Source: Tetradesmus obliquus
Lineage: Eukaryota; Chlorophyta; Chlorophyceae; Sphaeropleales; Scenedesmaceae
Assembly (NCBI GenBank): GCA_030272155.1
Contig: CP126200.1
Location: 434,001-498,000, forward strand
Length of the DNA: 64,000 nucleotides
Reading direction: 5' to 3'
The notes beneath the pieces were generated by a model that searched no databases, was not told the origin of the DNA, and saw only the letters and a list, made by a program, of their open reading frames with translations. The translations under genes and the position numbers were made by a program. Of the stretch, positions 47,193-58,400 are shown one piece after another (position 1 is the first letter of the stretch; each line of letters begins with the position of its first letter).

Positions 47193-49974
47193 CGACGCAG
47201 GGCAAGTAGTTGCTAATCCTCAGAACTGTACATGACAGGGTGGTTCTCGTGCTGCCGCACATTCGCTGATCCGTGCTTCGTACAGAGCGCATGTTTGGGC
47301 GGCTGCGACTGTGTCTGGCTGAACATCAGATGCTTCGACATGTACGTGTTCTGTGTGTGTTTCCAGCATGTGCGCTGCACTAGAATGCCCTATGAACATC
47401 CTATGGCAAGTTACTGCAGACTGATTTGCCGTGGGCTGCCAGCGTTGCAGCAAATGCATCTCTTCCATGGGGAGATAGAACCTTTCAGTGTGGGTGCTGA
47501 TGAGAATATGTTTTGTGGGTGGTCATGCTGCCTAATGTGAGGTCAATCTCAGAGCAACTGCATATCGTGGGCCTTTTGGACGATGAACAATGCAGTCAGC
47601 ACTGCAGTACATACAGCAGGAGAAGCAGAGCACAACAACTTGCAGCCATGGCGGCGGGGTTCCCATCCTGACATGTGAGTGTGCATCATGCTGCATTGTG
47701 CATTTGCTACGTGTGATCCCTGCAACTGTTTACACTGCAAGCCACTCAAGTGTGGAGCTAGAGGCAGGGTTGTAGGATCTGCCATGCCTTCTCTACTTGA
47801 GTGAAGGGGCAGCAGCTGTGATTTCGCTGCTGCGCACACATAGGCATTGCAGCTGCCTAAACCGCAGGCAATGCCGTTTTGGCGTGATGTATTGTGTGCG
47901 TGACAGCAGCAGCGACTGTTTCATCAGCATGTATGTAAAGCATATCTTGCTGATGATGACAGCTTGTTGTCTGTGCGGCGCTGTTCTTCTGCTGGTATGT
48001 TATTTTCTTGTCGGGGACCCATGCACATCACATGTGTATGGTACCAGCTATGATGTAGCACGGCAAAAGCGCTAGCCTTGATGCACCAGCCATTGGCAAT
48101 GAAAAGGATGCTTTATTGTCATACGCATGTTAGCTGGCAGAACCGGGCTCTTGCTGCTATGCAGCATTTACAGTTGGTCTGCAGCGGCAACAGCAGCAGG
48201 AGCAGCTTACAGAGCCGGCAGGGCTCTTCGGGTAGTGTAGAGAGTGGTTGGGAAGATCAATTAGAAGTGCAGTGAGGTTCGTGCTGGCCTAAAATCGGGG
48301 CTTTGTGCGTTTGAGAGACCGTGTGTGAGTAAGTGAGCCATCCTGACGTGCCAGCATCGCTATGGCTGACGCACTTTGTGGGTAGGCTCGTGTGCTGCGG
48401 ATGTACAGAAGTAAAAATGCGTCCTCCTATGCTGTTTCCGGAACAGAACAGACAGTGTGCAGCAAGGGCTTGCAAGTCGACCTGTTCATGGCGGTTGCAT
48501 GCACCGTTCGGCTGTGCAGGGTGTTGACTTGCGCCCGTGCTGTGCATCAACGCATTTTATATCATTGGACAGTGCTCCCGCCTTCTGCACTTTTGGACTG
48601 TGGCCAACAGCAGTGTAACCTGGTATCAATTCATCAATCTATCTTGAACTAAACCAGTGACATTACCAATTTTGGAAACTCGCCTTCCCAAAGCCACGTG
48701 GCTTTGTGCACAGCTGGGCGGCAGCTGCCCTGCCACGTGTGATGACAGAACAGACTAAACATCTGCTGCCAGCACGCATGTGCTGAGCTGCCTTACAGGC
48801 TAGGCAGCTGCATGATGCTTATGCTTGTAATGAATGCAATTCGGCAACTTTCTTTATACAGCAGCAGCTGCACAGAACAGAGCGTGAAGCCTACTAGTAG
48901 TAGTACTAATGCCATCCATGTGGAACATGACCCCCCGTCTACATACATGATGCAAGGCTAACTTGCTGGCTAGTAATGTTTGCATGGAACTGGTGACCAC
49001 AAGCATCAGCTGGCCGCGCAACATATGGACGCCTGTTTGGTAGTACCTGGACCTGTGCAATGCATGCTCACTGTGTAGTGCACAGGCAACAATAGACGCT
49101 GCTGTTTACTGACTCATGCAGCCTACAGTTGACTTTGACCCGCTGCGTCAAGCCATGACGTCAGCGGTCCTGACCCATCCTGCCTGCAGTGGCACCAGAG
49201 CCAGCGTTGTTCATGGTGCCCATGCATAGTGCACGATCAACACTTACGCCATTCAGCTGCCTGACAGGGGGCCTACCTGACTACCACAGTGATGCGCTGC
49301 TCTCCGCAGTGCTGTCACTGACACCTCCGGCTGGCAGCCAGCCTACTAAACATCTCTGTACAAAATCGCACATTGCACATGCAGTATTCACACATCACCT
49401 GCACCTATACAGGCCTGTCCAAGATGACACCACACCAAGGGCTGAAATCCACTCAATCAACTGACAACACACAGAACTAGGCAGCCTGAAAACAACCTGA
49501 ACTGTCCAATGTTAGTAGTAGCAACAAGTGCTGGCCTGGCATTACTGCCTAAGAGCGTGCTTGTGCTATCCTGGTGTCAACGCCATGTGTGCGTGCCGTT
49601 GGCAGCTGCCACAGTGCATGCGCTACCAACTACTATGCGATGCCATCTTGGGGCAAGATCCGCGCCTGCTTGAACCGATTGCCAACTTCAACATCCAGCC
49701 AGAGATACCTCGTTAACGTTGGCATCACCATCCAGCTGGCCTAGAAGGAGGCCAGCTACTGTTTGCTTCCTGTTTTTGGCATGCTGCAGCCGTGCAGCGC
49801 CTACCGGCCCATCACCGCACGACATGCTTGACAATTGCAGCGCTGGTGATTTGGGCCTCAGGCTTTCTTCCATCATGTTGACGGGTCAACTGGTCTCGCA
49901 CCTGTCACCGCAAGGAGGCGTCATCAGGGTGCTCACCTTGTGCGCGATATGCTGCAGTATAAGGCCAACAGTTG

Positions 49975-50014
<40 letters not shown>

Positions 50015-50251
50015 GGGTGTGTCACGTGCTGTTGGCATATTCTCTGTGATTCAGGGGTTTAAGTCCAATGGTGACCTTAACAAAGTTGAGATGCATCAGG
50101 TACACAATGTCTAGTCAACTACAATGGCTGCTGAGACAATCAAAATTGTTGTGATGCTGCTTGTCCACTACAAAATGCACCAGGTTGAGCCACCCTGCTG
50201 CTTTTGAACATTTTTGCATTTGGAAAAGCATGCTGCGTCAACTGCACGCAC
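47193..50251. other. Spacer between the arms of the inverted duplication
   Basis: About 3 kb with no supported gene. Short frames (47232-47540, 48333-48652, 49189-49464, 49528-49716 plus; 48257-48550, 49688-49876 minus) show no known domains. It contains a (CAG)11-12 run at 49978-50012. Further 3' exons of gene D could lie at the right end. Confidence 0.35.
49978..50012. repeat. (CAG)11-12 microsatellite
   Basis: Uninterrupted AGC/CAG run in the spacer; no coding context. Confidence 0.95.
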
Positions 50252-53200
50252 CGGTGGCATGGAAATGGATGACTTCGTGATCACAGTCGAACTAGCCCTG
50301 GTAGGCGATTGGAAGCCGATGGTCCTGTAGGGGGCGGCGGCGCAGTTGGCAGGTGTGGCAGCAACAGCATCAGCAACAGCAGAAGCATCACCCAAGCACC
50401 TGTCTCGACAGCGGAATGCATACCATGCACCATGCCTCAAGACCTCTTGCGGCTGTGGCACTGGTGAAAGCAGTTGGCACCTGCTTCTGTCATAGCTGGG
50501 CAATACAACATGCATGCTGCTCGCTACAATCAACTCTCTGCTGGCTGCTTGCCAAGCCATTGAGGGCCTCAATCAATTGCTGTTGGAATATCCATCATAA
50601 CCCAGCTGAATGCGTAGCTCGAGGCCAGCAGCGCATGGCCTCTACAGCATCACATGCTGCTGCTAGTGTGCCTACACCTGGCACAGTTGATGTTTGTGGC
50701 TGGCCGTCACTCACAGTCTGTTACCGGTCGCCTGGAATGTCAGCTGGAACCTGGCAGATGTGTCGCGCCTCCGTGCACCCAGCAGGGTGGTCCTCCTGTT
50801 GTTTCGGGGAAACTGACCATCGTATTTCTGGTGCAGGCGCAGCAGCCGGCAGCGAGAAGTGCACCGGGCCAGGGAAGACGGGGGGTTTAAAAATGCAGCA
50901 CCAAGCAGCGCAGTCTGCTCCTTGCATCACAGGTGTGTGGTCCGTACAGCGTGTGCAAGCAGGAGGTTGGCGACAGCTAAACAATGCAATTGAGGAGGCT
51001 GGGCATGCTGATTGCTTGAATTCCCTGCTTGCGCAGCACCGGTGCGACCCTGCTGCAAGCGCACGCAGGCCGCAGCTTAGCACCAAGCTGACAGGCTCAC
51101 CACAAAGTCATCATCAGATGCTGCGTTGATGAAGTGGAACTGCACAATAGGCTTCCACTTTGCAGCGTCGAGGTTCGTCGGAACGCCGTCGGCGTTTGTC
51201 GTCTCCCCCAATGCTCTGAACGCCTGCAGCCGCAAGGCACAATGTAGGTGAGCACAGCATGCTCACCTTAAGGCAATGCGCAAGCATGGGTGGTGCTGCT
51301 GCTGGCACGGTTAGGGTGGCACATCCTGTGCACCAAGTACGTGAACATGTGCCAGTACATATCTCCGCAGCAGTTGCTGTGCATAACCACCAGAATGAGC
51401 AGCCCCAGAGCCGCGCTCAAGCCACTCTGTTGAGTATGCCTTGATGCAACAAAGATGGACACAATCTGATGTTTTTTTTACCAAAATTGACTGTCACATG
51501 TTGTCGGCTTGCTTGTTCCAAAGGGCTCGTGCAATCCGAGTTGATGCCTAGTTCTAGCTGCGGTAGCGCTCTCTGACAGAAAGGCAAAACAGTGCAAGGC
51601 TGTGTTGTCGCAGCTGGCACGCACTTGGTTGGTTGGCAGGCTGAAGGTGCCTTGAAGGTTCTCCCAGCCGCAGGTTCCTGGCTCCTTGCACTTGGCCTTG
51701 TTTGGTTGGTTTGCTGCCACAGTGACGGCCGCATCAGCAGCCACCCTGGCAGCACTGCTGAAGGTGGGCTCAGGGCAAGGGCAAGCAACGTAGTTGCCGA
51801 CGAAGCTGTCGTATTCGTAGCAGGTGAATGTGCCATTTGCGCTGCAGTTGCCGTACAAACCCGGCACCTTCTCCACATAGGGCTGCCACCTGTCTGACGT
51901 GAAGTTCAAAACTTCACCGTTGCGACACAACATCCCCTCACCCAGATACGCTTCCGTTGCGTTGAGGGTACCAATGGCAGCGGGGCTGCACATGCAGCAG
52001 TCAAGCTCACGTAGGCCAGCAGGGCCATCCCAGCATGATGACTGGTTGGACACAGCCTGGACAACGGCCGCAAGCACGCTGAGCTCAGGGTCTTGTGTGA
52101 GCAGCGCCGCCAGGGAGGGGTACACATCGTTGGGCTGCAGCACCTGTTGATACACAGCCAGACGTTGCAGTAGTTAGTGAAGGGCAATCACGGCTCTTGG
52201 ATCGACGACTTTGACTTACGGCATGCACGTCAAACTACTGTTGAGGGAGAGACTGCGGCGCCTGCTGCTCCTGCTGCTGCACGTGTTGACCAGCGGCCAT
52301 GAACAGGCAAGCGCGAGCAAGGCAGCCATGCGGCACCCTGATCAGCGGCGTCCTCAATATACTCTGATCACTGTGACTGCCACACGCACAGTCAGTCTGG
52401 GGATGGCGGTCGTCCTGGCTGAAACAACCACAACCATGCATCTCGCGGTCACACTGCTGGCAGCATCATCTCTGCATGCCCATGGCAGTCGACATGGAAG
52501 TAGATGGCCACAGCAGCGTACCTGTTGTCACTGCGCTGCAGCAGTGGCAAGCAGCGTGCAACAACAATAACAAAATTTTTTTCGCATGCTTACCGCGTTC
52601 ACGGTGTGGATCAAGCCACCACCCAGCACGGCTGTATTCTTGGACACAAATCTGGTGGTAGTGTTCTGCTCATCGCGGATGCTGGTGACCTCGCAACGCT
52701 TGAAGGTCTGGGGATCAGCGTCAGGGGTGACGGCTGCAGCACGCGCAGCACCACTGCACAAGAACCTGAGCTTGTGGAAGGGGCCGTTGCCGCTTGGCTT
52801 ATTGAAAGTCCTGGTTGCAGGCAAGTGGTTGCTGCGAGCAAGGAGCGCTGCATCTTGGTCTACGTGCTTGGTGTCGAGTGTGACAGCCATGCCCTTCTGG
52901 CGCGTGCTGACAGCCCTGCATGTGGTGTGCAGTAGCAGCAGCAGCAGCACAGCAGCAGCAGCAGTCGGCAGCTTGAGCAGATTCAGCTCAGCCTCCAAGA
53001 TCATAAAACCCAAAAAAACAAAAAAAAAACAAAAAAAAAACAAAAAAAACAACAGCCTCTACGCGCATGCAGTCATGCAACACATGCAGCTGTTTGGTGC
53101 ATGGCCTGCGCAGCATGTGATGCATCAGGCAGGATATGTATAGCACTTGGCTATAGAGCAATCAGTACTCTTATGTGCAGATCTGTAGTGCAGTGCAACA

Positions 53201-54528
53201 CCATGTCTTGTTTGCAGTGAAAAAACATACTCAAAATAAGGTCGATCCCATGTCCTGGCACTTGGTGAGGTTGGCACAGTAGTGGCTGGGGCACTCACCG
53301 TGGCAGCTGATGGTAGTTCAGCAGAGGCGCCCACATGCGTCGCTCAATGGCAGGCGTCGCAAAGGTGCCGTTCTCCTGGTGCAGCAGCTCCACCTCAGCC
53401 ATGTAGTCCTCAACGGCCTGCGGGGACAATGCACAACATTTGGCTTGCAGGGAGCAAGCATTTCTACACAGTCGCCAGCCATATCTGATGCACAAGGTAG
53501 GCAACATTGTAGTCATTCAAACCAGCGTGTCGGCACTTGTTGTACCCACATTAGGACATGTCACACTCTGGACTGTGATGGGTTTTTGCAAACTGGAGAG
53601 GCTGATGCACTGGCAAATGACAAAACAACGGACAGCAGCGCTTTTGGGAGGGGCTGTGGATACACTCATGCCATTGCATTGCTTAGGGCGCGCTGCGTGC
53701 AGCGCTGTGCGGCTGTGCAAAGAGCGGCAGGGATGACAATCAAGCAGTACCCCGCCCCGGCCCCCCCACCCCCTGCGCCTGCAGCCAGCCCTCACCTGGT
53801 TGGTTGGCAGCAGCAGCGTACCAGAGAAAGGCCCACTGAGGGCTGGCTGCAGCCCCAGGCGCTGCATGATGCCCGCCACCTGGCTCAGGGCGGGGTTGCT
53901 GGTGATGAGCGACCATGCAGTGGGAGTGCGTGGGCGGTAGTTGGCGGCGGTGGCCTCGTCAGCCTTGACACAGCCTGTGCAGCAACAATGGCGACAACCG
54001 TTGCGGCAGGCAGAGTTCAGTGGCAGCCAACCAGCAGCAGCAGCAGCAGGACAGGGGCATATGAAGCTGCCTGAAGCTGCAGCATTCTAAAAGTTCATGT
54101 AAAACTGCCGTCCTGCAGCCTGCAAGTTATGCCTCCACATCAAGGCATGAATGCCACATGCTCAGCATCACATGTGCTATGACTGCAAATTCATCTGCTT
54201 TGTCACCTCCTTGCCTAGTTAAAGCAGCATAACTCACTGCCTGGTGTTTCTGGCTGCAACACTGCCTGTGCTTTGACCCGCCAGCATTGCATGCAGCTGC
54301 GTACATCGCCCCCCTGGTTGACACAGCAGTACTGCAGCTGCTGCCATGGCACTGGCCAGTGACAGGTAGTCACTACCCGGGTCGCCGTTGGAAGCCTTCC
54401 GGTGGTCATAGAAGATGATAGCGGCCTATTGCATGCATTCTGGCGGGCAATCAAGCGCCGTGCACAATCTAAAGCTCACCAAGTAGAGCAAAGCACGCCA
54501 GCAGCGTGACAGTAATCGATGCGCGCAT
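50252..54528 (-). CDS. Gene D: secreted FAS1 (fasciclin-like) two-domain protein
   Basis: Exons: 54528-54480, 53974-53796, 53417-53299, 52915-52594, 52143-51625, 51223-51101 and 50827-50715, with a weaker eighth at 50324-50252. All have GT-AG borders and compatible phases. Exon 1 is a signal peptide (MRASITVTLLACFALLG). The first FAS1 domain spans exons 2-4: TAWSLITSNPALSQVAGIMQ and GTLLLPTNQ; then WAPLLNYHQLPR; then FVSKNTAVLGGGLIHTVNA. Exon 5 starts a second FAS1 domain (VYPSLAALLTQDPELSVLAA ... GTFSLPTNQ) interrupted by a Cys-rich insertion of about 100 residues (DCCMCSPAA; NCSANGTFTCYEYDS; CPCPEP). Exon 6 begins AFRALGETT and gives FHFINAASD; exon 7 gives TTLLGARRRDTS. FAS1 proteins are usually extracellular or wall-anchored adhesion molecules; this role is inferred. 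It is divergent to gene B. The exact C-terminus is not resolved, and no GPI signal was found. Confidence 0.72.
53007..53050. repeat. A-rich homopolymer tract in gene D intron 3
   Basis: Four long A runs separated by single C bases; it reads as poly-T on the transcribed minus strand, within the intron between exons 3 and 4 of gene D. Prone to sequencing and assembly error. Confidence 0.9.
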
Positions 54529-55954
54529 CTTGGCACACCGCCTGTGGGAGTTCAGCACCTGTATAAGCACCTGCAGACAACATAGCAAATAATAGATGCC
54601 CTTAAGGGATGGTGCGTGTTGTTTGGCTCGGAGCACAAGTCCGCTCCAGACCGCTGTGCTGGGGCTGCACAGGACCTCGAACCGGCTTTTTCTGGTACGC
54701 TGAACTGCAAGACGATCACCCTTTTCGACGTCCTATGGAGCGTATGTGCTGATCGGCACTCTGGGGAGCGAAATGGTGTTGCTGCACCCAGCAGCCCCGC
54801 AAGCAGCACTACAGCAAGTATTGTTGGCACTGCCACCAAGCAAACCCATTCTAATCTCACTTGAAAGTTTTTGGTGTTGCAGGGCTCCACAGGGCGCTGC
54901 GTGAGGCCCTGATGGGTCCGGATCAAAATCTCAATGAAACTGATGCGGAGATGATAGCAACAGCACCAATCACGCTACCGGCCGATGCAACTGTAACCAC
55001 ACGCAAGATCCAGCCACGCCACGCTTTTGTAGGGCTGCTGTGGCCTTAAGACCCAGATCGACTACACCTGTGTCCCACGGGTGACCCTGCTGCTACTTCG
55101 TTTAAATGCATACAAGCGTGTGTCAATGTCGTGAGATAGCATCAGCTGCGTTAGGTTGCTGTTTGTGGCCTATTTTGCTGGCCCGGCGCATCTCCGCGAA
55201 ACATTGCTGCTTTGCTCTGCTTCAGGAACAAATCAGCGTCTGTGCCCACAACCATTGTGCAGATACGGTGAGTCGTGGTTCATTCGTTTGAAATGTATCA
55301 GTCATGCACGTGAACATGCAGTTATCGGAGCTGTGCTTGTCTGCAGCGTCCATCAATGACAGCAGCACTGCTGGCAGTGGCACTGTTGCAATGCACCCAG
55401 AATGCTGCATGAAGTCTTTGAATGCATGTGCCGAAGCACGTTTTGATATTGATGAAGGCAGGCAGCTTCCCACATGTGTGCCATCCCGGCCCTAGTTGCA
55501 CAATTGCAAGGCAGAGCTGCTGCCAACTACTGTGCTGAAGTGGCAAGTGATGCACGCAGAAAGAGATGACTAAATCATGTTGTAGGTTAGCTAGTTGTAG
55601 GTCATATTGTGAGTTTGCTCAGTCTGGTGCTTCGCTGCTGCTGGCCTGGATCAGCAGCAGCATGATGTAGCTGCCAGCAGCCGGCTGTGGCTTGTGCCAC
55701 TGCAGCTCAGGCGCCTGCCCAAAACAGCACCAGCAACAGTGACACGCAACCAGCACTGCCTCGCACGCACTATGTATGTTTCATCAACCGCACGCTGCCT
55801 CGTGCCTGCAGATGGACCAGCATGCATTTGAGGAGAGCAACGGAAGCTGAGCGCCGCTGCAGTGCTTGAGCTTTAGAGACAGCAGCCCAGGTGTTGTAGG
55901 ACATTCTGACTTAGCGTCTTTTGGGATCGCAGTAAGTTGGCCACTGGCGTCAGC
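54529..55954. promoter_or_regulatory. Divergent promoter region between genes D and B
   Basis: About 1.4 kb between the start codons of FAS1 gene D (minus) and protease-LRR gene B (plus). It includes the conserved block at 54741-54810. No gene is supported; short frames such as 54616-54864 and 55304-55495 lack domains. Confidence 0.5.
54741..54810. promoter_or_regulatory. Conserved block upstream of FAS1 gene D
   Basis: Inverted counterpart of 40911-40980, sharing TGTGCTGATCGGCAC (54745-54759), GGGGAG, GTTGCTGCACCCA and GCCCCGCAAGCAGCA. It lies about 215 bp upstream of the gene D start codon, nearly the same distance as its twin from gene C. Surrounding intergenic sequence aligns poorly by eye, so this is a candidate conserved regulatory element. 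Confidence 0.5.
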
Positions 55955-58328
55955 ATGTGGACTGAAAGGTGCAAGCTTTGTGTCGCGCTGGCTGCTGCAG
56001 TGCTGCTGGTGCCATGGCCTGCAGCTCAGCAGCAGCAGCAGCAGCAGCAGCAGCATCCAGCCTGCAGTCGCTGCGCAGCAGGGCAGGGCTTATCTGTGTC
56101 ACAGGAGCAGCTGGGAGCAGGCGAGGTGGCTACTGCCAGCCAGTTCCAGGTGTTTGAGGATTCTCTGACAATTTCAAACACTGGCGGCAGGGGCCGAGGT
56201 GGCAGAGGCGGCTCAGGCAATCTAGGCTCAGCTGCTTTCACAGATGCAGAACGCCTTGCTGAAATGCAGCTGGGCATCTACAACTTAGCCAGTGCACCCA
56301 GTTCTTACCCGAGCTGTCAACATAAGGACGGGCGGCCGCGCTCAAGCACGGCACGTCGGACAGACTGCAACAACTACGTACCTACTGCGGTGCGTGATCA
56401 GAAGTCCTGCTCAACGTGTGTGAGCCAGAGCGTTGCAACAGCTATTCAGATGGCAGCAGCAGCTGCAATGGAGGCTGATGTGGATGCGTGGGAGGTTTCT
56501 GCTGCCAGCTTGTACTACTGCAGCGAAGGTGAGCACTGGCTGCGGCAGGCAACCCATACTTGCCACAGACCATGAGCATGTCTTGAGACGCTTGGCCGCA
56601 ACATCCTGTTATGTCACTTGCATGTCTTGGTATGGACCAAACACAGCCTTGCACGCCCGTAAACCATTGATGGCTATGTCTGTAGAACGTGCTTTAATGA
56701 CAAGCTGTGTCGCCTGCAGGTGGCCGCAGCTGCAGCACAGGCTATGATATACAGCAGAACTTGTACGATGTGGTAAGCGTCCGATCATATGCATCAAGTT
56801 GTGCTCACACGCGTGCTAAGTAGCTCCTTGCAGGTGCAAAAAATTGCAACTAGGCGCCTGTGGGCAGGGTCTGTTGCTTGCTTGCAAGCAGCTGAACAGT
56901 GGTGCTGCAAACGTCTGGTGCCTGATTGAATTATATTAATATTTGATGTGCTTCAGCCAGCGCCATGGGACTTACTGTGCACAACCCCAGGTGCATACTG
57001 TTCCTGCAACCATGCACGGCCATACCCAGTCCCCTCTTGAATGTTTCAGCTCAGCTACTTTATGCTGCTGCCCCTGTTGGCCGCTGCGCTATGGCAGATT
57101 GACAAGGCCCCCCAACTCATCCGCCCCAGTAGCTGCTTGCCGGAAGGCAGTCAGCTGAGGGATGCTGTGAAGGAGCCGCAGGTCACCTCATGGATCCCTG
57201 CCTGCCAGGCAGCGCAGGACAGCTGCAGCAGCGCTGCCGGCAGCTTGCAGCCATGGCTCAAGTGTGAGTACAAGTCGCTGTCAACGTTCTGGGAGATCCA
57301 GCGCCACATCCGCAACCATGGCGCCGTGATCTCCAGGTGGGCAGTTGGGGGCTGTGCCCAGAAACCTCTCTGCATGAAAGAACGCCAGTGTATGGCCGTG
57401 ACTGCACATGCATGTGGACAAAACAGGGTACGGTCATGTGCATGCAGCAGGTCAGGCCATTTCAAGGCATCAAGTAGTCCAGCACCGCACACGTGTTTGC
57501 TCTGGGTGCTTATACATTGCAGATCACTGCATCGTCAAGAGGCCGTGCATGTTGGCTGCTTCTGCATGAAAGATGAACAGTAGTGCAGCACGCTAGCGGA
57601 GATGCGCATGAGGTGCCCATGGCTTGCATGTCTAATGAAGCTCTTGAAGCGCCAACATATAAAGCTGTAAACACACATATTTGATTGGGTGCAGGATCAC
57701 GGTGTACAACGACTTCAATGTGCAGATTGGCGAGAAGGTGCGTAACCGCACAGGCGAAGCCATCCCAGCCATCCGCGCCAATGCAACGGCCAAGCCCTTG
57801 TACGGCCATGCAGCCCTCATTGTCGGCTATGGTGAGCAGCAGCTTCGTGTGTGTTGCACGCAATGATGCCCAGGCCTAAGGCCACTTGTGCAGTCTGCCT
57901 GGCGTTGTGACGTTTGGCTGGCCACCTTTCCCCATACAGGTATGCATGCAGTGCATCTCTTTGACATTGACTACCCAGCACATTGATTTCACGCCCGACT
58001 TGAGTATGAACAGGTGTCACAACAAGTGATGGCATCGTGACAACCTTGCGAACATATAGTACTACTACTGCTAGCAGCACTGCTGCACATGCCCCATAAT
58101 TTGCTCTTGCCTCTGTGAACCGTTGCCAACGCTGCAGCTGAGGCTGCTTTTGCTGCTGCTGTTGTGCTGCTGCAGTCGCCAGCATACGCTAATCCTTAAT
58201 AAGCCTACCCGGCTGACTCGACCTGCAGTTGTGATACGTGATAGGTAGTGGCCCTGTTAGCACTGTGCTACTCAATAATCGCTTCACAGGTTGAGCATAA
58301 CTTCCTTTGCACCTCACTATTCCAAATG

Positions 58329-58400
<72 letters not shown>

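Noticed and set aside
49688..49876. Minus-strand frame as a terminal exon of gene D
   Set aside because: Lies beyond the last alignable exon, has no FAS1 motif and no match on the gene C side.
54280..54450. Possible extra exon of gene D (frame reading AIIFYDHRKASNGDP...)
   Set aside because: Open and plausible in composition, but exon 1 joins exon 2 in phase without it and no counterpart was seen in gene C.
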